The notes under the pieces: generated by a model
What the model saw: only the letters and a program-made list of their open reading frames with translations
Told to the model about the DNA's origin: nothing
Database searches by the model: none
Made by a program: the position numbers and the translations under genes
NCBI GenBank assembly: GCA_914767715.1
Contig: OU612065.1
Location: 25,852,001 to 25,916,000 of the forward strand
Source of the DNA: Membranipora membranacea
Taxonomy: Eukaryota; Bryozoa; Gymnolaemata; Cheilostomatida; Membraniporidae
Direction of reading: 5' to 3'
Length of the DNA: 64,000 bases
In this document: positions 22,781-34,109 of the stretch, in pieces
How the letters are laid out: each line of letters opens with the position of its first letter
Numbering within the stretch: position 1 is the stretch's first letter

Positions 22781-25700
22781 CTACTGGCGTCTGGTGCTAT
22801 GTTGTAAAGGATACGGTAGCCTGAGAACCCAAAGACCGTTTGAGGGGAGTTTGATAGGCCCCTCATTGCTGGGTAGAAATAAGGGACACGGTACAGGGGC
22901 TGGTTGGATCTTTGGTAGTATACTGACTACTAGGCTCTCTATTTCCGGTGTACAAACATAGATATGTCTCAGCTGACCAACACAACTTTCTCTACAAAAC
23001 ATGTGTATATTATAGCCAGCTATCACATTATCTTGATTTAATAGTCAGGAAAATGCTTCACATTCTCAAAAGGTAGGTAGTGTTTATTCTATTATTATTA
23101 AATGTGAGGAGAGGTGCTTGATCCTGACATATACAGTCAGACAAAGTGAAATATGAGATCTGTATGTAATATTGGAGAAATGGTAACATTAACAAATACC
23201 TCAACTAACCTCCACATCAAAAACCGCCCCCATTGTAAAGTGAGGGGGGGCTGCCAAAAAACATCTTACCCTTTAGGACATGTAGTATAGAGAGGCATAT
23301 CCATAGTGAGTAACTTATTAGCATTATCTTTACTAGATAAAGCTCCTCCTGATATTCTCGTTACTTTGTCAGGTGAACTACACATAAATCTGTGTCCCTG
23401 AGCGCATGTATAACAATCTCCTATGTATATCTTAGCTGTAGTATCCACAACATCTGTAATATCAAGTATGATAAACGTTGTGTCAGGAGTTGTCCCTTAT
23501 TACATTATATGTGATCAGATAAGTTGAACAGAATATACTCTGAAGTACTCTTCCTGATCAAATGTGTGTATATGAGCTGAAAAGCTGAACAAAATGGCCA
23601 CGAGGCTAAGCTCGATTTGATCAGGTAGGCCATGAAAATAATAAGGTAGCACTTGGATTAGATACCTCTTCACAGGGTCACCTGAGATCTGATGAACTAA
23701 GCGGTCCTAGTCATTATGTATGTTTAATATTGGCCAAGCCTAGACAACTAATATGAATACTGTTTTTAAATCAAAAATTTCATATGAGAACGATTTAGCT
23801 CATCGCAAAAACGAATAAAAAAACAATGCAAGACAATTGTGTGAGTAAGTTAACATATTTTGACATACGTCTCTTAGCAGACATTTTCTTCCTCTGTTTG
23901 TGAGTGGTCGGTTCTCCTACATGAGGCCACGGTACTTGATCCTTCACTATGCCTTTAATCACTACTTCCCATGGCAGCAAAAAGTTTGACGATGTCACGA
24001 AACCCGGCTGATCTAAGCCTGGAAGACACACACAGTTTAGAGCCAGACATAATGGAATGAAGTACCATACATACCCAATAATATACACCATTCAACTCAG
24101 ATACAAAAATACACACATGTTATCATTGTATATAAGTCCAAAATATTGTGCATACAGCGCAGTTCACTTAATTCAAATCTCTGGGGACCACAGCAATTAG
24201 TCATTAAGCAGAGTCTGAATTAAGTGACATAAGAATGCATAAATATCTGTATTAATACTACGCAAACTAGCTACACTGACCGATATTTGAATTGTAGCTT
24301 GAGTAACTCCCAAGCCGAGTGAGTGCCCAGGAGGGGTAATCAGGTAGGAGCCCCTTAGTACTGGTATTAGTCAGCATATGAGGTAGGTAACCAGGCTTAT
24401 TATCATCTATGTCTACCACTAAGTCTTCTGAACTTATTGGTTCTATATTCTCATCAGTCACAGAGGCGTCTGTCTTAGTCGTCTCAGGTCTCATACCTTG
24501 ACCTGCAAGAAAAATTTAGTATAAAATTATTATCACAACAGAATAAACAGTATTAATGTTCGCTCCTCAGGCCAAATGGATACCCTCTATTGATCACTTT
24601 GCTTGCACATCACCAAAACATGCTTGGATGTGGAATATTATGCTTTCTTTTTGCAAGAGCAATGATGAAATACCATCAGTAGCAGAAGACTATTTCATCG
24701 GCTAAAAACTGAATAAAGAGCGAGCCAATTATCTTTGACTCTCTCTTGGCTGAGATATGAGGCCTTTCTATGAAGTCACAATCTGAATTTTGTTAAAACT
24801 GCAATATATGCTATGGTTCTTCAAATTCATCTAAGACAACAGCAAGAAATTTTATAATTCAATTCATTTATATGCTTCACATCAATATTCACTTTCAATG
24901 ACAGTTGAATAGCATTTACACACAATATATACAATATTAATAGATTCAGAAGACAAAAAGGAAAATACACTTACTAAGACTGTTGTTAAAGCTCTGATTA
25001 TCGGATATAGTGGTGAGATCTTCTTCGTCTTGTTTCAGCTTGCTGACTGTAGTGATGGATAAGGAGGCCATCTTACCGCTCAGATTAGAGGAATGCCTCT
25101 GTGACTGAAAATGAAACCAGGCAAATACAAATAACACACATTCTATTCAAGTAAAATAAAACAGTTAGAAACGCAAACCAACACGCATTATTTGTAAAGT
25201 TTCTGGACTTACTTGAAAACAGAATGAATATGCAAGATATATACAGAGTTTTTTACACCTAAAGAACTCATTTTTTCTTGAGCAATTTGACAAGGCTCAG
25301 TTATTTATTAACACAGTACGGTGTTATAACTGGTAAAATTTACTAGCTTTAATCTGGCCTCAGAGCCTCATACTTTGTAGTTATCTTATCTTACCTTAAG
25401 CATTATCCTGTACCACGGCGCACCTTATAGCGAGTTTATGCAAATTTACTTATCTCGTCAGTTCGCGGGTTTTTCTCATCCCATTAATTCTAGACAACTG
25501 AAGTGACAAGTCGTCTTTTCACAATTTAAATTTTAAATTTCACATTTAAATGCCAAATATACCAATCACCTATAGGTCACCTATACACTATAACAATGAA
25601 TTGAAATGAAAAGTAATGATGTATACCTCATTGGCACCTTCACTTTCGGACACTTTCTCAGCTTCACTGTCAGGTTTCGCTGCCGATGCGGTAGTAGATG

Positions 25701-28700
25701 TTTGTGATTTACTGCCTGTACCTGTGGCCTGCTTGATTGGACTAAGTGTCGCAGCTGGGGAGTTAGCGTGTGGTGAGATAGGTGGAGCCACATACACAGG
25801 GAAAGGTAGAGACGGTAAATTAGAGCAGCAGTTCTTGGCCATGTCTTCGTAGACTGTGTAGTTGGCTTCCTGTAAACAAAACAAGATCAACTATTGAATC
25901 CCTCCTGCGCAGAGAGGCTTAAATTTGGAAAATGTAGCTAGATGAAAATGGGCTTAAAAATTTAAGATTCAGTTTTTGGATGGACATCGTAATGCGCAAT
26001 GTGCAAATAATTGCAAAACTTAAGGCTTGTGAATCAAAAGCAAAAATTTAACATGGGGTGAGATTATTATTTCTCATATCTTAGAGACAGCTCACTTATG
26101 CCTTTTGTTATGAACATGTTGTGCTATGTCTAACTGCCTAAGTACAAACCTTAGAAGTGAAGGGATCCCCGATGTTTCTTGTCAGTTTCCCGCAATTACA
26201 CGCCACAGAAAAGCTGACACTAGTCGAATGTTCCAAACAGGTCAGTTTCTCATTCTCATCCATGATTGGCTCATCAGGTAAGCGATGCAACTGAAATTAA
26301 ACATAGGCTACAGCTACAATAGTTGATTGAAGTTGGTCGATGAAAAAAATTATAATCAGGTGGTCATATCTCACACCACAACCCAAAGCATGGGCGGCAA
26401 GTTATTGGTTGCCCTTGGCTGCATTTTTGGCCCAAGGTTGCTCTTTGTTTGCAGGCAGGTCAGAGCACAGCTGGGGGTCAACCGAACCCCAATTGTCAAT
26501 GAAAACAACATTTATAAATTGTACAATGCTATACCAAAAAACATCATCAAGATTTTCAGATGTTGTCAAGATAAAAATATTAGCTCGAAGCCCGAAGCTC
26601 TTTTGATTAGGGTTTGGAATTGAAGCCCCATATCTATCAATGGTGCCACTCAAATCAATCATCTTAGATTTTCAAGCCACAGTTAATGTGTCGGAACAGA
26701 TAATAATCCGTTTGATGAAGTACAGAGATAACAGTATGACACAAACCTCATGAGTACAGTGGTTACCAGATAGACTTATAGATTCACACAGTCTGTGACC
26801 GTTCATCCAATAATTAGTACACTCCTTCTTTAGTCTCTCCATATAAGTCTGTAAGGCAGCTCCTCTACCACTAGTCTTCATTACAAGCTGCGCCTTCGCT
26901 AACTGAATTATATATAAACAATAAAAAAACTTTGGAGAACATTATGAGACTCATTCCATTGAGGAAATAAAATCAGATATTGTGAAGTTGTCCCCTCTAT
27001 TTTAGAGAGTAGACAACCAAGATCATTAAGAACGTGACCGTGGGCCTGTAGGTGTGCAACAAAGAATGCTACACACAGTGACCTCTGGACAGCAAGATAG
27101 CACCAACACTACACCATGTTCTCAAAACCTTTGTGTAAAACTTTCGGGAATTATTCGAGCAGCGCATTATCTCTATCTTCTAAAGTAGTTCCTACCTGAG
27201 TTTCATGAACGCCTTCAGTGTAGTGCTCTGGTAAACTTTCCTGATAAGCTTTCTCAGCGACTTGCATCACCTTCTGACACCGCGACTCAGAGAATCTCTG
27301 CTCCACCTCAATGGTAGACTTGAGAAATGAGAACACAGGTGGCAGCTTGGAGCTGCTAGAGGCACCTGCCAACTCAGGTTTTGAGTCTAGAATTAATGAG
27401 TACAGTCGAGAAGCCATCATAAACCAACTTTTAAGCTTGCCAATCTGCAATCAAGTAACAGTGAGGCATCATGAAAGGTAGAAAACTGGTGATTTGTAGA
27501 AAATGCGGAATGGAAGTTTAAGAAGTAAGGATTGGGCTAAGACCATAGATTTAAAAACTAAGACCAACCAGTCAAGTCCATCAAACTTTTGCGAAAGGCA
27601 ATCTGTAGAATGTACAAGTCAAATATAACTTGTTGTCTAAGCTAAGACATGATTTTCATTCAAAATCAAAAGTTTCAGCCCATGTCAACATACGCAGAAA
27701 ACATCGACCTATAAAAAAACCGTTTGACAAACCCAAGACTAAAGTGGAAGGGATTACAAGTATCTTTCTTCCATTTATTAAAGTGACATGATAGCTACGA
27801 GAAAGGCAATGCACCACCTACATTGAATATACCAGCAGCAGAGTTTCTGCCAATACTGTCATCAAAACCAGAACTGTGAGCCAAGTCTATGTGCTGTAAT
27901 AGTAACTCCTTAAATGATGTGTTAGAGTCTGATTCCTGAGAAAGCAGAGCTAAAAAAAAGATGAGTAACAAATACTGATATGACGCTTCAATCAAAAATA
28001 TTACCTCAAAAGTTGAACTGCCATGTAACTTATGAATGTGTAGACTTTTAGCGAACTCAGGATGCCTGTAGAGGCTGCAGAGAAACATGTCAATGTCATG
28101 GGTGTCAATGCAGCCCGTAGGATTCCGTAACATTAGCTCTCATTCCATGAGTCGGGTTGAGAAGATGACATCGTAATCAACCATACGAGTATATGAGAAA
28201 TAGTAAGCCATACTCACTTTCAGGGTCCCCACCGGCTAGATGCATATCAAATAACTTCATAAGATTATCTTTACTGCTTGGATTCTCATTGGATGACATT
28301 ATATGCACAAATGGATGATTGGATGGCACCGCAAACAGCGCTGAGTTTGGATTGTTAGTAATTATCCTCGTTTTTCTGAAGATTTTGTATATTTGGTCCT
28401 CCAAGGCAATGGTCATCTTTCGTCTCTGTGCCTTAAATTTGCAAAAAAAATCATGTAGATGACAAATATTTATTGGTGAATTTGAAGACATTAATGGACT
28501 TATGTAAAATTGAAAGCTGATGGGTCAATTAGCTACAAAGATATAAAAGAAACAGCATATGGAAAAAAGTGCTGACCACTTTAATACACTGCTTATCCAT
28601 GCCATTAGAATATAGTTATAGAGGATATACTTCTATGGCTACAAGTCTATCGAGAGAGGGCAACAGTTTATATACACAGGAAAATTTTTTCATATTCTTA

Positions 28701-30490
28701 CCGCATCCCAACCCTTAGCGACGGCAGGGTTCATAGGGTTAAACACAAAAAGCATCCTCGGACAAGTTGGTCTGCCATTGGAGCACCATGATTTCGGTAA
28801 TCCACATTTACTAAATTCATCCGATAGGTGTAGCTTGTTTCTGTAAAATAGAGAAAAGTCTAACAAAACCTCCTCAGCATTATAACATCCACTTAAAAGT
28901 CCCTTTGATATGAGATACAACGATCACATCAAAGAAGGCTGATTTTTGTCCTAAGAAGCTTTGGTACAACAAAGTGACAAGACCAATTTGCAATGAAGAA
29001 AAGAAACGCATTAAACCTCCAGTTTAAAAAACAAAAAAATTATAATTGATCGCCATATTGAGCATGTATACATATCTCAATACTGAAAAACAGGACAAGT
29101 CTTTGATCTATTGTACCTACCGGGCATGATCTAACGCCCTGAAAAGTCTTATATAGCTGGTGTCTACAGATGTACCGGGACAATGACATACCACAATGTG
29201 AGAGACCGATAGGGCATATAGCATAACGCGTGCCTTTGTGTACAGTATCGATCCCCATTCATCTGCAAATAAAAGCTAAGTAACAGACCTTTCAAGCAGA
29301 TGCAATTTCTTCAGTAATTGAACATTACACTGAAAAGATACTATATTGGGAAGTGTAGTATCAAAGCAATATAATTAAAAACCAACTCGAGAAATTAGAT
29401 AGAAATCCAATGATTTGATTTCAAGAAGAAGTTCTCATGATGCAGTGCAGTTGTTATTTTAGCCTGTAGGTCTTTTTTTATTGCCTCTCCAGAATCCACT
29501 TACCATTGGCACTGGCTGATTTTAGAGCAGAGGTCAGATGGTTGATGTCATAGCCACTCAGACAATCGAGTATAACCACCTTCTTTTCTGCATCGTAACA
29601 CCCTCTTATTAGACCCTATGGTAGCAGAAATAAAATATGAAATATATGCCGCAGTAGGCTTTTAAAGTGCAACCAAGGTTTCAAACAACTTCTCATTGAT
29701 GGCCATTGATTAATAGCAGATTGCACCTTCTGCATGGGGAAAAAGACAAAATATAATTCGGATTATTATTCAGCCAGAATTCTTGTGAAACATTTGTTCC
29801 ATCAGGCACTCAAACTCAGCTAAAAGAGAATACCACATAGCAGTTTTCTGTTCCTGTTATTATTTAGCCTGTGCTCTATAATTATTACAGCAAAGTCTTG
29901 GAACCTCCCCTAAACTGAAGTGTTACCCAGCTTAGAGTCAGCAACTACTTTGAGTTTTGCATCGCGTAATGCACAAAGCTGATGCTGCCTAGCACATTAT
30001 TTGCTACCCATTAATGCATTGCTGCGATACCTTGGTTGCCCTTTAAGCAAAACCTGGCACTTTTATTCCATATATAATAAGGTAAGCTCATCTCCTTTAA
30101 AATGGAAGAGCAAATCAATGCATAGTTGTTGCTATGACTGAAACTAAGATAGAACTACGCTCTTGTCTTTATTTCAGCACCAAGCACCAGTATTATATGA
30201 TGTAATATTCAGCACACAGATGGGTGTAGATGAGACCACAGATGTCTTATGCCCACAGATCAAAATAAGAAACTAATAAAAAATTATGATTCCATGGTTA
30301 CCTGGTCTTGATTGCTTCCCAAAAACACATCACGGTCAAGAACTTTGTTGAATATCGAGAACTTGCTTTTCTGGTGGGGAGTTTTACCAATAATAGATAT
30401 TACACAAACATTCTTATCATCTAGGGTTTCATATAGCTTCAGATCAGCTGGAAAATGAAAAGTAAAGAACTTTTTTGTGGAGGCAGCCAT
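22781..30490 (-). CDS. smg8: SMG8, nonsense-mediated mRNA decay factor
   Basis: Fifteen exons: 30490-30302, 29615-29504, 29262-29121, 28840-28702, 28425-28218, 27949-27822, 27444-27196, 26902-26747, 26290-26150, 25869-25627, 25104-24975, 24502-24281, 24018-23869, 23453-23270, 22991-22781. They sum to 867 codons plus stop with all phases correct. In the known pathway SMG8, with SMG9, binds and restrains the SMG1 kinase that phosphorylates UPF1. The recognisable blocks follow family order: GKTPHQKSKFSIFNKVLDRD near the N-terminus, ALEDQIYKIFRKTRI, HIDLAHSSGFDDSIGRN, FSESRCQKVMQVAEKAYQ, YWMNGHRLCES, VACNCGK, KGLLPDYPSWALTRLG, GHRFMCSSPDKV, and the ending LPSNGLWVLRLPY. The serine/glutamate-rich variable region is in exons 10-11. 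The protein is somewhat shorter than vertebrate SMG8 (about 990 aa). The acceptors of exons 5 and 15 were chosen by phase and could be a few codons off. Confidence 0.95.
26365..26497 (-). mobile_element. SINE body fragment in SMG8 intron
   Basis: Shares AAGCATGGGCGGCAA, TTTGCAGGCAGGTC and CCAACCGAACCCCA-type blocks with the SINE at 45551-45806. This copy lacks the tRNA-like head. Confidence 0.65.
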
Positions 30491-31600
30491 ATTGTCCTAT
30501 GTCATTTTGTGAACTCGTATGCTATTGGCCTAATCTTTCATTAACACACCTGATTGGTTTAAGTTGCTTAGCCTAAGAAACTCTCCATCTTAGCCTAGTT
30601 TTTAAATTTCAGTAGAAGGAGTTATCTCTCATCAGTCCAAGGTTACAAAACTCCTCTCTTTAGCTATTCAGGTTCAGTTCAAATAATGCAGGGAGGGCCT
30701 GTCCTAAGGCTATGCTGCACATGATCAAAATGAGTGAGTTTAACCAGAGGTCTTCCATCACCAGCATCTATGAGCAAGTTCTTTGACATCACCACCATCT
30801 ATCCATTATTATTGATGATGAGTATAGTAGCAGTGAGATGGACATAGCAGGACATAGGACAGGTATTCTCCAGGACCTGTCCTGGGTCTCCTGCCCCATC
30901 CCCTGGGCCCTTGGTTTGTTGTTATTTTGTTGTTGTTTGTAGGTAGGTCTTATATACTAGCCTGTCTTGACAAGCTTTGTTCACTCCTCCACCAAACAAA
31001 TCTGGTCATAGTCATGGTGGTCATAGTAGTCATACTCATACATACCTTATTTTGACATGGATCCAGGTCACCTGCAGCTCATTCCAGAATTAACAGTTGA
31101 CTTGTTTTATTAATTCGCTATAATATGTTGTTATACTTAAATTGTGCCTGGTTAATGGCCATCTGCCACACATCTCTGTAATAAATAAGGCCATCATCCG
31201 CATATGACAAATACCCATCCAGCAGTGCTAATCGGCCATCCATTTCACCAATGAACTAAACGGAGGTTTAGTTCATTGATTTCATCTTGTATACCCATGA
31301 TCAATCTCAAAGTGTGACTGCCACAAACCCATCCGGATACCTATTTAGCAACCGCCAGACATGTCCGTGTGACATCGCTTTTTGCCAAATGGGCATCCGG
31401 TTGGGTGTCCATCCTCTGTCACGAACCCTTCCGCCTCTGTCAAATTAGTATCCTGATGCCTTTTAAGCAACTGGGTGACATCCGGCGGTTGTCAGAGCGC
31501 CAACAGGATGTCAAACATCTCTGGCATCTTAGCACAGCAATAGAATCAAGTCATGCTATTGTAGTTCAATGTTGATATAGAAGACTTACACATATGGAGC
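30491..31600. promoter_or_regulatory. Shared upstream region of SMG8 and the TRIM-like gene
   Basis: The 1.1 kb between two start codons facing away from each other could act as a bidirectional promoter. No TATA box or factor site can be assigned with confidence. It includes one arm of a hairpin MITE at 30959-31003. The 68-codon frame at 31369 has no known domain. Confidence 0.4.
30959..31003. repeat. Single arm of AGCCTGTCTTGACAAGC MITE
   Basis: TAGCCTGTCTTGACAAGCTT followed by TGTTCACTCC and ACCAAACAAA. The outer part of the right arm is missing or diverged. Confidence 0.55.
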
Positions 31601-34069
31601 ATGGCAAGCTTAGCTGACAAGATTCGATGCCCACACTGCTTGGAAGAGCTGGACTATTTAGAGGATCCCAAGGAGCTACCATGTAGTCACATCTTCTGTA
31701 TGCCTTGTCTGGAGAGTATAACCTCCAAGATGGAGGGAGTTGAACAGACCTCATGCTCAATCTGCCGGTTTGTAGTTATCTTGAAAGTTTAATTTCACGT
31801 TTTCACTGCTCAAAAGATAGATCCGATAGAGTTTCCGCAAGATAATGGTTTAATAGGGTAGCACAGTCACAATAATATTTTGGTTTCTACTCATCAGAGC
31901 AACTCACGATGTCACCTCCTTGAATTTGCTGGAATCAGCCAGAGTTGAAACTAGGACCACAGACCTGCTCACAACCTCAGAGTCTCTAGCAGAAAGGGAA
32001 GATGATGAGCTTGTGATTAGCTGTGATAAATGTGATAAAAGCGCAGTCAGCTACTGTGCGGAATGTGACTGGAAGCTTTGCTCAAACCACGAGGAGGTTT
32101 GTTATTTATGCTGCCAGTCTTGGAAATCAACAAACTAGCCGATTTCATTGAATTGAACATGAAGCTATTTAAAATTACAGCAAATACTAAGGATGACTGA
32201 ATTAATGATCATCTCAGAAACTAAAAAAATGAAGATGAGAGACAGCTTTGTTCTAGCCTTCATTTCAGTTCACTCTAGGAACCCTGGACACACGTTCAAC
32301 TGGAAACTCTGTCACACACTGCCAAATGCTACAACCTCGTCTCCCCTTACCCTACCTCCACCTTCGAGTCTTGACAGGCTTCCTAAACCCACAAAAATCT
32401 TATATGACTAATAGTCCGATGGCAGCCTATGCAATAAATGGCTAGAAATGCAACTTGATCTTCGAAATTTATTGGATAGGGGTTAATAGTTGTTTCTTGT
32501 AGAGTTTTTCTTGCTGATCGCAATGGTAATATTGTACATTATATAATGGTGCACAATAAGCGGCAAATTGCCAAAAACGCGGCCCACAAAGGGAAAATGA
32601 TCAAAAAATGATATTGTTTCAAAACATTCAAAATCTGAAAAGCATATCAGGATTAGTGGATGTACAAGTTTTTATTGGTCTAATTTCTAAAAATTTTAAA
32701 CAGCGTAGACTTTTGTTTTCCAGCTTCATCGCCTCTTCTTCATAGAAGACACAACCTTGCACAAACTTATCTCAATACAGAGCTACCTTACAAAACCAAA
32801 TCTGTACATAAAGCCACAATGCCCAACCCACGGAAAAGAGTACGCCATGTGCTGCAAAAAATGCTTTAGTCTCAAATGTCAAAAGTGCACTGTGGACAGT
32901 AAATGTGCTCAGAGTGCCGATGGTGAAACTGATGAGCACGAAAAAGGTATGTGTTTATTTTGATAGTTGCAGTTATTAGCCTGTACGCAATTTTGTGGAA
33001 AAAGACGTAAGCATATTCTTATTGGCCCTGAAAGGGGCACTGTATAGCAAATAAAGTGTATATTATTATCATTATATAGGATTGCTGCCTAAAGTAATTC
33101 ATGTTAGCAAAACCCTATTCAACCCAATTTCCTATTCTTCATCCATTGGAATCACCTGCCACGGTCAAGATCCATCTCTGCCCCATTGGTGTTCTGTAGC
33201 TTTGCAATATGTGCCAATGAGAGAAGTGCGATATGCTGTCCTATCACTTGGACATCGTCTTTGTCTTTCCTTAGATGCGGGACATTACTACCATACAATG
33301 ACAGACGCTGCAACTCAACTTCATGCAGAGTTCAAAATGCTTTTGAGAGATTGTAGTAAGAAACTGACAGATATGTGTAAACTAGAAAAACAGACTTGGC
33401 AGGAGCTGGATGAGACAAATGAGATGTGCGATATACTGATTGAAAAAGTGAACACCAAATCAGAGGAACTTGTAAGTATGACAATCCTGGACTACATGCC
33501 AATTAATATTTCGGTGTAGCTTGGTTTCCAAAAGTGTACATTACACTGTCCAAATACGTGAGCAACAGTGCTGATTCCTGCCACTTTTGTTAAGATCGGT
33601 AGTACGCAGTAGGCCTATGCAGTTATCGAAAGAGAACAATATAGTAAGCAATTCTCCTATTTGGCCTCATGAGTTAAACCATGTTCGATCCGGTTTGCTT
33701 ACCTTTGGAGCAACTCTGAATACAGGTAACTTGGATCAAACTGATCTTGTTATATGTATGCAATGAAATCCCTCTCTCATTGAGGTAGGTAAGACATGAC
33801 CATAATCACTCACGATACACAGTGTAATATATATATATTCAAATCTGTGCTTTTAAGTGTCATCTGTGTGTATTTGGCCCCAACTAAGTGTCACTCAAAA
33901 ATAAGGAGTCATTTTATATGACCCACAAAAAAATCATGTCTTAAATCCTCTTAAATAATCATGTTGGGCATCCTTAACCCAATAGTAATTAATGGTAGAT
34001 AAAATAGCCTGACATGGTCGGACAACTCCAATGCAAAGATCTGCCCTACACACTGATAGCCACTATGTG

Positions 34070-34109
<40 letters not shown>

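Noticed and set aside
34074-34105. TA microsatellite as an origin or regulatory site
   Set aside because: It is the loop region of the piggyBac-type MITE and needs no further explanation.
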